The translations under genes were made by a program, and so were the position numbers. The notes under the pieces were generated by a model. The model did no database searches and was not told the DNA's origin. It was given only the letters and a program-made list of their open reading frames with translations. Of a stretch of DNA of 64,000 nucleotides, positions 11,136 through 21,391 are shown piece by piece. The stretch's first letter is position 1. Each line of letters begins with the position of its first letter. Source of the DNA: Pectinophora gossypiella (lineage: Eukaryota; Arthropoda; Insecta; Lepidoptera; Gelechiidae); NCBI RefSeq assembly GCF_024362695.1, contig NC_065408.1, positions 4,588,001 to 4,652,000 on the forward strand, given 5' to 3'.

Positions 11136-11430
11136 TGGTACGGCAATGCAGGACGGAAGGGGCATGTCACAGGGACTGTAACCTGGAACCTGACAGAGGG
11201 CAGCAGTAACTGTCAGTACTATTCAGAGGCAGAGGACAGGAGTCCTAGTATGGCTTTGTAATAGACTACTCTGGGCGCCATCCCACTCGCGTCAGACAGA
11301 GTACTGCGGGGCGGAAGGCAAGAGGGAAACCACTGCCCTATTTTTCCCTAAAAAAGTAGCATGGAGAGTATTTTACAGAAATGCTGCACCGACAAGAGCG
11401 TGGCTCTTAAATTGATGATGATGATGAGTA
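11136..11430 (+). repeat. Non-autonomous retroelement with RTE-like 3' tail
   Basis: A ~290-bp unit starts near GCAATGCAGGACGGAAGGGG, passes through GAGGGCAGCAGTAACTGTCA and CCTAAAAAAGTAGCATGGAG, and ends CACCGACAAGAGCGTGGCTC plus (ATG)n. A reverse copy is at 14783-15065. The final block also ends the RTE-like LINE at 41300-41520, so this repeat was probably mobilised by that LINE. Confidence 0.65.
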
Positions 11431-11749
11431 ATATAATGATACATCAATGATATACCTAAGTTATTAAATAGGTTTTAAATAATTGGGTGAGCTATCTTTC
11501 ACTTAGGTTTGATGTGTCATTTACGGGACATTGTGTATATTAATTAGAAAAAGATTATGCATAAGTAAAGTTACTTCGTGTATTTTATTAACCTTTGGGC
11601 CATATTCAAATTGAAAATAAAAAATAAGTATTCCTCTAATTCTTTTGAACTAAACACACGCATTTAACGATTGAAAAAAGGAATCAAAATACAAACATAT
11701 TTTTTAAAGAATAACACCGATTGAAAGATTTAGTTTTTTGATTATCAAA

Positions 11750-14700
11750 ATGTCGATTCTAGTACAAAAGTTGTGGCAGTGGCATCAATACTTTGAAGAT
11801 AATAGTCGTAAGTACCTCTATTATTTTTAATTAGCCAAAGTGGGGATTTAAGAATGGATTGAACAAGGATTGTGAGTAAAGTGGTAAGTACACCATCTTT
11901 TACATCATAGACTATCGTATATGGCTCATTTGACGTCTTGCACCGCGTGTCCTGACCCTGACACCTGCACGCACAAGAAGCAGGCGTCATAGACCATACA
12001 AAATTAAGAACGGTCACCAACTACCTGAATTCAAATTCAAATTCAAAAATATCTTTATTCAGTTGGTAACATAGTTACACTTTGAATCGTCAATTTTTAC
12101 ACAACGCCTAAAACTACTGCAGCTTCTAAAATCTCTTTCCAAAACTGAAAATGTGTCATAGTTAATGAATGCCTATGGGGTAAAATACCCACAAATGTGC
12201 AACGTGCCCATAGCTGGCTGAATATAGGGTAAAAAGCCCATGATGTTAGAATATGCGGTGAAACCCCGCGAATGATCTCCAGCCGGCCCTTAAAGCCATC
12301 CTTGTCCACCAGTTAAATTGATATGTTCATAATTATTATGATTGCCTGATAGAATCGCCACAGCACTTACTCATGACAGCGCAACAACTTTTATCTGCCC
12401 AGTGTTGTTAATACATAAAATATAACATACAAATCGATTATTCACGAGTAGAAAGAAAATCGATATGATGCGTTTTATTTTTACTATTATTGATATTATT
12501 TAAATTTGGGAACTGATTACAGTTCGAGACAGCTAGTGAAACTACTGAGCTGATAAAATATAACATTCGGCAGCCTCTGCGGTGAAATGGCGGAAAGAAC
12601 GCGCTAATTTAGAAAATTATATTTTGGTTTGGTGATTATCACGGGCTCCGCTTTTTGACCAGTCTAGTTTTGAAACTTACCTGATCTTCAAACCAGCTGA
12701 ATTAAAGGGCAAGTCACACAGTATGTGGGTTTCCTCACGATATTTTTGCCGCTCAGGACGTGACGAGTAATATAAGATTCAACAATGAATTCAGAAACGA
12801 ATTAAAAATATATTGGTTAGACCGGTGCTGGATTTATTTAATTTTGAACCTGCACACAATGATAGTTCAGCGTTCTTCTAACTATAACGCTGCTAGAGCA
12901 GTAAAGTTTGAGTATGTTGTATGTGCAATAAATCTTTCTTTACTTTTTTTTAGATCCATCAACCAAAAACTGGCCTCTAAGCAGCCCTTTGCCAATGCTA
13001 GTTTTACTGGCAGCGTACCATTATTTTTGCCAGTATGCCGGGCCTAAATTCATGAAGAAAAGAAAACCATATCAACTGAAGAATACTTTAATAGTGTACA
13101 ATATATTCCAAATTTTCATGAGTATCTTCATAGTTTATTCGGTAAGTGTTATCAAACGTAATGCCATAGAAGACTGTAGTGACATAGTGGTGCTAATTCC
13201 TGTAAATACCATCTAATTTTATTTTAAGTTATATCTGTCCTTTTCTTATCCGCCGAAAAGGAAAGGGACGGGTAATCGACAAGCATAAAATTTATGGAAC
13301 ACACGTCAATTTTAAGCACAAATCTAAACCAACCGTCTAAAAATTTTACGTCAGTCAATAACCCGACACATTAATTTACTCATTCTTCCTAAAATTAAGA
13401 GCTGTAAATCATCCGTCCCTTTCCTTTTCGACGGATACGAAAATGACGGATATAACCTAAAATAAAATTAGGCGGTGTCTGCAGGAATCGGGGCCAGTAT
13501 ACATCAATGCATCCTGAGAGGGACAATACATGTGATGTGTCAATAAGGGACTTGCTAGGCTACGTTCCCAAAAAAAAAATTGATGGCGTTATACAGATTT
13601 CACGTAATGTTTTATGTAACGAAGATGATTTGATGATGAAGATGAGTTTTAATGTAAATATTCGGGCTATTCGGTTTACAGGGTGGAGTTTATGGCTGGT
13701 TCACACGGTACAACTTTAACTGTCAACCAGTGGACTGGTCAGAAAATCCTGATCCTAATGAATTGAGAGTAAGTATCAGGTTTTTATAAAAATGATTTTT
13801 TTTTGTTTTGGTTTTCCCCGAAGGGTAAGGCAAAGGGAACTATGCCCATACAGCCATGTCTTATGTATTTTTTTCCTTGGTGATGATTAATGAAATGATA
13901 AAAGGTGATGACGATGAATGATGAAACCTAAGTCCCCACCCTCGGAGCAGACTCCTACTCCGAACCCCAAAAAAATTACCTCAAAGTCCACATAAACTTT
14001 CGAGTTCAAAAGCGTTGTTGGCAAGAAGCGAAAATAGATAAGTACACTTTGTTTATTGAATATTCCGATATAATAACACTATCGCGAATGTTTTCCGACT
14101 AAGTTAATGCGATCATTAACCACAAAACATCACATCGTATTAATTATTTAGATTATTCAATGAAGAAAGCAACAGTCCCGTTCCCGCCAAAAAGTCCCAA
14201 TGGAATTTATTTAAATACAATTTTATTCTTATTCTATTCTTAAAAAATAATAAGATCTATCCGCCTGCAGACTAATTCTCGGGATCGGCCGTGGGTTGTG
14301 TCCTTTATAACTTTTCGCTTTGTCTACCCCGATAGGAATACAAGTGTAACTTTGTGTAATAATGATTGTAAACGAAACATTTCCCTCAGCAGTACCTCAG
14401 CACAATGTGCTGCCATCTCTTAGCGTATCTCGGAACAACGCTGCAACAATAAGGTTTGTGAAGTCAAACCTCATTTCTGGCATCACTTCATAATACGTAC
14501 GACAGATGTCGCTTTCCTGACGCTTTTGCTGTAGATAGTAATATCATTATTCAAATCCAATTCCAGTATTTCCAGCCCTTGTCAGTGTAGCATTTTTCAT
14601 CTGTCTCTATACAAATAAAAAAAATTAACGCTCTCTCTGAGTTGCCCCATAAAATCTCTTCTTGAGTCATCCTCCCTTCTCACAATGATTAATACTTCTG

Positions 14701-16233
14701 TATTAATATTGACCTTTCTCGGAGAAAGAAATCTATCTCACAATGATTAATTTTATATTATTACATTAGTCTTCTTAAATATTCCACATCATCATTAAAT
14801 TAAGAGTCACGCTCTTGTCGGTTTACTTTTTTAGGGAAAAATAGGGCAGTGGTTTCTCTCTTGCTTTTCGCTCTCCAATACTCTGTCTGACCAGAGTGGG
14901 ACGGCGTCCTGAGTAGGACCTGTCCTAATGTGGTTATGAAATAGAGTACTCAGGGGACAGGTCCTCCGTCTCTGAATAGTACTGACAGTTACTGCTGCCC
15001 TCTGTCAGGTTCCAAGTTACAGTCCCTATGACTTGCCCCTTCCGTCCTGCAATATTCCTAAGACCCAGTAATGTTATCAAATTATCATAGTTATTTATCG
15101 CCAACTTTATCATTTATCTGCCTTTCAGGTTGCTGAACTAGTGTGGTGGTATTACTTTTGCAAACTGACGGAACTCTTAGACACAGTTTTTTTCGTACTA
15201 CGTAAAAAGGATAACCAGGTCACTACACTGCATTTGTATCACCACACTATAATGCCGATATTCAGTTGGATTGGCTTGAGATTAGCGCCAGGTATTTAAT
15301 TTTTTATAAACATGAATGTCCATATTCGTCCATGAGCTCAGCAGCCTTTAAATGGTTTGAAAACTTGAGTATTTGGAAAACTGGTAGCCCGAACTCCTCG
15401 AAAGTCACTCAATGGAGCAGCGTGGAGGATTAGAGTTTCGAGATGCCCCCTCCGATTGATTGAAGGAAGATTTGTGTCCAGTAGTGGATCTTATATTATA
15501 TAGGATGTTTATGCTTCAATAATCAATGGGCTTATATGTTTCAAAAAGTACCTTACTTACTAATATGAAACATAAATCAATCCATCCGTCCATCTCCCTT
15601 ACATTATCTGCTTACTTAACCTAAAGATTTGACAGGTCTACTTTTTTACAGATCTATAAAATAGACACTTACAAGAAAATATTTCTATCTATTTTCAGGA
15701 GGCCATTCCACACTTCTTGGCTGGATTAACTCATTCGTTCACATCATCATGTATACCTATTACTTGGTCGCTGGTTTGGGACCGCAATACCAGAAGTATT
15801 TGTGGTGGAAGAAATACCTTACTTCTATACAGTTGGTAAGCTTATTTTTTCTCTGCTGGACTTTTTTCTTTTTGTAGATTTGCGACATATGGCATTTAGT
15901 ACTTGGCCGGAATTGCTGGACTTCTTACCCTAGTAAAAAAAAACTTTTCCTAGTAAAAAGCGTTAATATGTATTTCATATGAAATCTCTCTAAAATGAAG
16001 AACCATTTGCATAACAAAAAGTGCGGCGTACAAACTAAAATAACATTTTATATCTCATTTTTCAGATTCAATTCTGCATAGTCTTCTGGCACAACTTCAG
16101 CGTTCTTTTCCGGGACTGCGCTTATCCAAAAACCTTCAACGTATTTGCTATCGTAGAATCAGTAACTTTCATTTACATGTTTGGGAAATTCTACTACTAT
16201 AGTTATGTCAAAAACAAGAAGAAAACGAAATAA
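11750..16233 (+). CDS. Very-long-chain fatty acid elongase (ELOVL/ELO family), copy B, complete
   Basis: Six exons: 11750-11807, 12954-13141, 13682-13768, 15129-15291, 15699-15835 and 16066-16233 (TAA). All introns are GT-AG with phases 1,0,0,1,0, giving 266 aa, a usual length for the family. The start ATG opens MSILVQKLWQWHQYFEDNS, the short N-terminus expected before the PSTKNWPL segment. Exon 2 holds KKRKPYQL. Later signatures are KLTELLDT at about residues 123-130, FFVLRKK, the histidine box LHLYHH (H146, H149, H150), HIIMYTYY and TSIQLIQF. The protein ends KKTK, a classical KKxx dilysine ER-retrieval signal. Expected role: ER membrane condensing enzyme of very-long-chain fatty-acid elongation, working with ketoacyl reductase, dehydratase and enoyl reductase. 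It shares all visible intron positions with copy A, so the two are tandem duplicates. A SINE-like unit and a MITE sit in its introns. Confidence 0.95.
12025..12310 (-). repeat. LINE 3' end (AATTCAAA-tail family), reverse copy
   Basis: The tandem AATTCAAA followed by AAAATATCTTTATTCAG is the reverse complement of a 3' UTR ending AATAAAGATATTTTTGAATT. The same end occurs at 24595-24715, 25793-25870 and 40476-40560, all in the same minus orientation. The rest of this copy (to about 12310) is 3'-UTR-like sequence, in intron 1 of elongase B. Confidence 0.55.
12640..12840 (-). repeat. Degraded SINE family 3 copy, reverse
   Basis: Blocks such as GTGGGTTTCCTCACGATATT and the final GACCGGTGCTGGATT match the reverse of the SINE at 41803-42137. 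The copy is diverged and lies in intron 1 of elongase B. Confidence 0.45.
13188..13496. mobile_element. MITE with ~100-bp terminal inverted repeats
   Basis: The left arm (13188 onward: CTAATTTTATTTTAAG, then CTTATCCGCCGAAAAGGAAA) and right arm (to 13496: TTTCCTTTTCGACGGATA, then TAAAATTAGGCGGTG) are inverted repeats of each other with scattered mismatches. A second copy is at about 50925-51250. It lies in intron 2 of elongase B and has no coding capacity. Confidence 0.75.
14783..15065 (-). repeat. Non-autonomous retroelement with RTE-like 3' tail, reverse copy
   Basis: It is the reverse-oriented relative of 11136-11430: ATCATCATTAAATTAAGAGT at the left end, AGTACTGACAGTTACTGCTG in the middle, CCCTTCCGTCCTGCAATATT at the right end. 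It sits in intron 3 of elongase B, about 60 bp before exon 4. Confidence 0.65.
15390..15520 (+). repeat. Fragment of a SINE 3' region (GCAGCGTGG family)
   Basis: GGAGCAGCGTGGAGGATTAG and CCTCCGATTGATTGAAGGA followed by a GTGTCCAGTAGTGGATC block match the better copy at 25865-26075. It lies in intron 4 of elongase B. The 3' part resembles RTE LINE tails. Confidence 0.5.
15598..15655 (-). repeat. SINE family 3 3' fragment, reverse
   Basis: TTACTTAACCTAAAGATTTG then ACAGGTCTACTTTTTTACAG is the reverse of the 3' part of family 3. It ends about 45 bp before exon 5 of elongase B. Confidence 0.5.
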
Positions 16234-16911
16234 AAAAATCACCGCTGACTTTATTTTGTTTTGTTCATTATTTGATTTCTTTTTTGAATTTTTCATTCGA
16301 AATTTTTTAGAATTTAAAAAGAAAATCACCGTAGATATGACCTATAGGTTACTTAAAGATGATTTTTATACCCTATTCATAACTCAACTCTATATTATAG
16401 ATTACCATCAAGTTCATGTAAATATGTCATCGAATTTCTAAGCTATAAATAAGTATAACCCATAACATTACCCAGTTCATCTTTTATCCCTCCTTATATA
16501 AAATATTCTTTCTTCTGTCTTCTGAATTATGGATGCTTCCTATACGGCAACTTCTCAGAACGGCAAAACCTCATTAAGGCTACTTTAGTGCCTATGGTCA
16601 TATTCAAAGGGATAAAACCTAAATTCCTCCGCTTGAGCATGTAACTATGATATTATCTGCATCCTCGACAGAGGATAGTAATTACACAAAGTTCAGCAAC
16701 AGTAAGTAAACATATATTATAAAGATAATAGCCATTCAGCAATACATAATTATTGTAGATAAATACATTTTTGTATACATTTATTTGATTATCGAGGCCA
16801 CAAAATAGTAGCCAACTTTCCCTGTTTTAATTTCCAAGACCCTGAAAATTACAAGTCTGTAATGCATCATCAGTACTAACGCAATGCTGAAGGAACAGAG
16901 TCATTATAATC

Positions 16912-17368
16912 GTATGTTAAGCGCAATACACACTCACCGACCCGTCGACATATGTCGGCAACTTTTTATGCTATGACACACCCAACACTTGATACAAACA
17001 ACCTCGTTTTACACAGACAATACACATTGACATTATCGTACACGCGCATCTCTGTGTGTGACGTCTGACATCATACGATTCAAGTTTAAACTATGTTCGA
17101 GGGGGGATGAGGTAATCCTAGCTCAGACGCTGGTGAGGAGCGAAGAGTTGCCGTTCTATACGTAGTATTATTCCTTATTCTATGGCTATGGCTAGTCGGC
17201 GGCTTCAAGCAAGTCGGAAAATGTAAGTGTCGCCCGAAAACTGAACGCATAGTTGACGCAAGCCATCGATATGTCCCCAAAATATGAACGGATGCATGTT
17301 GTCGACATGATTATTTTAATATATACGCGGATTGGTTATGGCTTTGGTGTGTATTGCGCTTAACATAC
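16912..17368. mobile_element. Small non-autonomous DNA transposon with 22-bp terminal inverted repeats
   Basis: GTATGTTAAGCGCAATACAC(AC) at the left end is the exact reverse complement of the right end over 22 bp. If the TA inside each end is the target, the element is flanked by TA, as for Tc1/mariner-type MITEs. It has no credible ORF. An inner part (about 17000-17180) recurs at 23772-23955. Confidence 0.75.
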
Positions 17369-18289
17369 TGTAACAGTACAGAGGCCTAATGGTGTAACTT
17401 TAGATTCTATTAAAATCCCAAAAACGATTTTGATTGGTTTAAAATTATTACTCCTGACAATTTATTGATACTTTTGCCAATCGCTGGACAATTCCTATCA
17501 AGCATGGAAGAACTTGAACAACACGAACATGCGTGTTAAGACGCCTTAATAATTAGTCTGCGCAAAAGTCTGAAGTTGGTTCTGTGTAGTAACTACTCGT
17601 ATTAAAGCAATATGTGGTTGTGTACTGTGTGTAAATTATGTGTAATCTCAAAAGGAATACTGAGGCTAAAAATGTTTATATTTATAATATGAGCTGTGGT
17701 TTATATTATTAATGTTTGATTTAGAAGGGAATGTTAAGTTGGTTTGGACACATAGAGCGGATGAAGGATTTCTACCGGATACTGGTGACTAATCTATGCC
17801 CATGATTTTACACAAAATAGGTACTTACTTTGTTACGATCGAGCAGTGTTTTACATTTTCCATTTTGTTTGTCATTATGGTAACATTGCTTAAAAAGTTC
17901 AACTCATCGGATGTTATCGACCTTACTTACCTACACTCAAAATGTAAAATGTAATAAATTAAAATATTCGAGAAACAATAGAAAAACGAAACAGTACCAA
18001 TATACCTACTTATACCTACATTGTAAATGCTTTACGTGTAAATAGTATGTAAACAGTAAAGTTATACGGTATTTGTGCCCACACATTTACGAAAACCTTA
18101 ATTTAATGATGACTTTGATTAGGCGTTGAAATATAGCAACAGGTTAGTAAGTACAGAGTTTTAAGAAACATCAGAAAAGGCGATTTTCAACCCGGAAAAT
18201 ATTTTTTTAGTTTTCTTTGTACTTAAACACCGTCTTATACTGCTAGATGATCGGTGATTCGGAGGGTACTAAGCAGTCGTTCCTGGCCA

Positions 18290-18385
18290 TGATACATATC
18301 ATGGGCCTTCGGCAGCTCAATAGTGACTCAAACACCAGAGTTAAAGAGGTCGGGCACTGATCTCACAACCCACGAGAAGAAGATA
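18290..18385 (+). repeat. SINE family 1 fragment
   Basis: The ATCATGGGCCTTCGGCAGCT block, then CTCAATAGTGACTCAAACAC and CTCACAACCCACGAGAAGAA match the 3' part of the full copies at 24982-25309 and 26443-26747. Confidence 0.55.
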
Positions 18386-18419
18386 CTCGTACTACTAGAA
18401 GTTTCCCTGGTATAACATT

Positions 18420-18680
18420 AGAAGACCTAGAGAGATGGTTCGCGCTCCACAAGGGCATTCTCGCCTGCCTATCACCTATTTTTTTTTTACCTTTGATAGG
18501 TTTGCTCTTGGCCCCAGACTTGCCCAAAGGCATTGACGAGGTCTAAGATAGAGCGAGCTCGCCGAAAATGTGCCTGTTTACTCTGGCCTTGAAAGCACCC
18601 GGGTTATATGCATTCGGAAGAATTCCACTCCCTAGCAGTGCGCATAATGAAGTACGATGCGAAGCCTACAAACCTAGGTA
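18420..18680. repeat. Dispersed repeat block shared with 42485-42640
   Basis: The TTGAAAGCACCC...GAATTCCACTCCCTAGCAGT and GCGCATAATGAAG blocks are like a stretch near 42515-42640. The family is not recognised. Confidence 0.35.
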
Positions 18681-18884
18681 ACCTATTTGGGTGATGACCC
18701 TAACCGCTCTTCATTTGTTCGGGAATTTATTTAATGCGACTACACGTAAAAATAAACAATCATAAGTATAGTAAAGTCCAGGAAAATATCTTATTCTTTA
18801 TGTGAAAATTTTAAATGAAGTTATTACATACATACATATATAAACTCACACTTATCTCCGTACGGAGATAAGCATAGATTATGG

Positions 18885-19050
18885 AATACCATTTGCTTCG
18901 CTGACATAGTTCTCTTGCTTCCTCCACATTCTTCAACCGTTTCATACACGCACGCCGGTTCAGAGTAGATCGTACCGAACCTTTTCTAAGGACATTTCCA
19001 ATTTGATCAATGTACGTCCTTCTAGGTCTTCCTCTGAGACCCCAATAAAG
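18885..19050 (-). pseudogene. LINE endonuclease-RT C-terminal fragment (RTE-like)
   Basis: The minus strand reads GLRGRPRRTYIDQIGNVLRK, then SVRSTLNRRACMKRLKNVEE and AREL, the C-terminal tail common to insect RTE-like retroelement polyproteins (RGRPRxxYxDQ). Only about 50 codons remain. Confidence 0.65.
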
Positions 19051-19374
19051 TTATTGTCTTTATAATTAACAATTTATATTTTCTGTCTGTCTAAATGCTG
19101 TTGTCATAGTTCATTGAATTTCATGCAAATTAAGTGCATTCTAATCTTTAATTGAAATAGATTCACATACAAAAATTCGTTGTCAACAATCAGTGAGTTG
19201 CTTTATTTTCGTCTGTTCCAATTTAAATTTGATTTTCTTTGAAACTGGAACGGCTGCATCAAGCCGAAGACGAATTTTGAGAAAAAGTTCGTACTTAAAT
19301 AAAGAGAGCGGTCTCCAATAATGAGTAGTATGTAGACTGTTTATGTGCACATGCACAGTAACAATAACAACCAG

Positions 19375-19520
19375 GGTAATAACCCTGTTATTGAGCCGCC
19401 AAAACCCCTGTCATGCCTCATGTAACGACTACGTACTTACGTCAGTAGGTAAGTAGTATCTGAGACCAAAGGCTCCACCTGTCTTCCGAAGCACGATTAT
19501 AGACGATGAGCTGATCACAT
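19375..19520 (-). repeat. SINE family 1 fragment, reverse
   Basis: TTGAGCCGCCAAAACCCCTG, CATGTAACGACTACGTACTT and CTTCCGAAGCACGATTATAG match the reverse of the family-1 body. Confidence 0.6.
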
Positions 19521-19802
19521 ATTAATATAAAGTAAGGTGGTGTAAGAGTGCACTGGCGAAAAGAGTGCGCAAACGACCCTGTGCTGCTCTTTTCAGCCAA
19601 ATTTTGAACACTTACTTTGCTGGTATATGCTTTAAAATTAATAGCGCTTGAGTAGAAACTGTGTCTTTTGGGTAAGTCCGAAGTTGTCAATGCCTTTTAT
19701 ATTACTTTTTCATCATAGAAGAGAGAGCTTACATGGAACAAATTATAGAGAAGGCGGACGTCGTGTTTTATGAGGAAGTCAAACTGCTGGCCTTTGATAG
19801 AC

Positions 19803-19865
19803 AAGAACAGAAAATGCTACACCGATAAGAGCGTGGCTCTTAAATTAATGATGCTGATGTTACTT
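19803..19865 (+). repeat. RTE-tail fragment
   Basis: AATGCTACACCGATAAGAGC then GTGGCTCTTAAATTAATGAT is the 3' end shared with 11136-11430 and 41300-41520. Confidence 0.6.
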
Positions 19866-21391
19866 TTAAGTTATTTACAATGTGTGTCTCTTTTTAAAAC
19901 AACCCACTACAAGTATTTGAATATCGTGTCTATTGCGCATGTCGTCTTCAGTCGACTCCGAACCACGGAATTGACTTATTTATTGTTCTAAACTGTACTT
20001 ACGAATAATACCTATATCTGTAGTCTCAATGTCAACACACATTGCTTCAATGTGGAAAGGCCCTATCTGACATAGAAAGTAACATTTCCAGTTATATTTA
20101 ATATCCGGCAATTTCCTCGGATTGGCGGAGTGAACTATAATTTCATTCGACGTGCTGTCTATATCGTCCTATTAAATTGCAATAGGCAAATGCAACTATG
20201 TATAGGTAAGTACCGTAAGTATGCATTATGCCTTTACTACTACTGTTGGCCGGACAAATGGAGACCACTTCGGGGCTCTTATGTCATGACTGTCATTAAA
20301 GACTAAAATCTACAATAAGTTCCATCTGAAAAACGAATCTTCAAGGCTAAAGCTCACTGCGGTTTTCAACATCGTAAGCGCTGTCAGAATTTTCAGTTGT
20401 GTAATTATAATCACTGTCACAGAACAGATAAAGTCGATTTTTTTTTGTCAAACACACTGGGTTGGGTGACATCCGAACGCACCGTATTTTCAAGGGATTT
20501 GGAAGAATTATAATGGAAATTAAATCGCAGGATATAGGTAAGTTTAAATATACACTCACATACTTTCATATAAGATCTCTTAACCAACATCTCTTTTATT
20601 TTTAAGTTAAATATTATTATATTTTTGCTTATAATTTCAATGTAACGATTAAAAACTTATTAGTGCATAGTTTTTCAATTGTTTTGGCGGAGGCTAAGAT
20701 AGTATATTCTAACTATAATGGTAACGTTTATTTATTTATTTGTTTGTGTTGTCTTTTTTCTGTTCTTTTTTTGTTTTTTTTTTGGTTGAACGTAATTACT
20801 GCGTTACGGGCCTTAGCCTAGTACAGGAGTTACAGTTAATCTTGTATAAATGGTGAATAAGAGTTAAAATATGTACCAATTCTATGTCTGAACTTCTAAA
20901 GCTGATTATATTGTAATATTTTTTTTTAATAAAAACTTTTTTTTTGTGGACCACGATTCTTATTTTTTATTTCTTATTGTGATCTGAAAACATCACCTAA
21001 AAAGCGTGGTACACAAAGCGATATCGAACACTTATATCCATCGGTTAACACAACCAACAGTAGACCAAACCGACCAATCGTACGGAGTAATAGAAATGCA
21101 AATTTCATTAATCGCCCCCTATTGTTTTTTAAAGACTTCAAATCATAATAATTTTACTTTGCCTCAGTCTAACTGGAGAGGTCGGGTAAGCAAGTAGCGA
21201 GGAGGAAAGTAGGCGTTATATGTTGCAAATGTAATAGGAATAAGAAGAGGTACCTATTGCCTACTGCATAGCAGTTTGTGGTTGATTTCATCACGCCAAG
21301 TTTAGTAAACTCGCGTCTATAGAACGAGGCACGCGTCCAGTCTAACTAGAGAATATATTCAAGTGTTTCGTGATTGACTTCATCAGTGACA

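Larger units (their letters stand above)
16234..21391. other. Intergenic region between elongases B and C
   Basis: No gene was recognised. It contains a small transposon with 22-bp inverted ends (16912-17368), SINE fragments (18290-18385, 19375-19520), a repeat block shared with 42485-42640 (about 18420-18680), a minus-strand LINE fragment (18885-19050) and an RTE-tail scrap (19803-19865). The rest is AT-rich and unassigned; no canonical poly(A) signal was seen soon after the stop of elongase B. Confidence 0.6.

Noticed and set aside
13507..13719. 70-codon frame crossing into elongase B exon 3
   Set aside because: It is out of frame with the elongase; the real exon begins after the AG at 13681.
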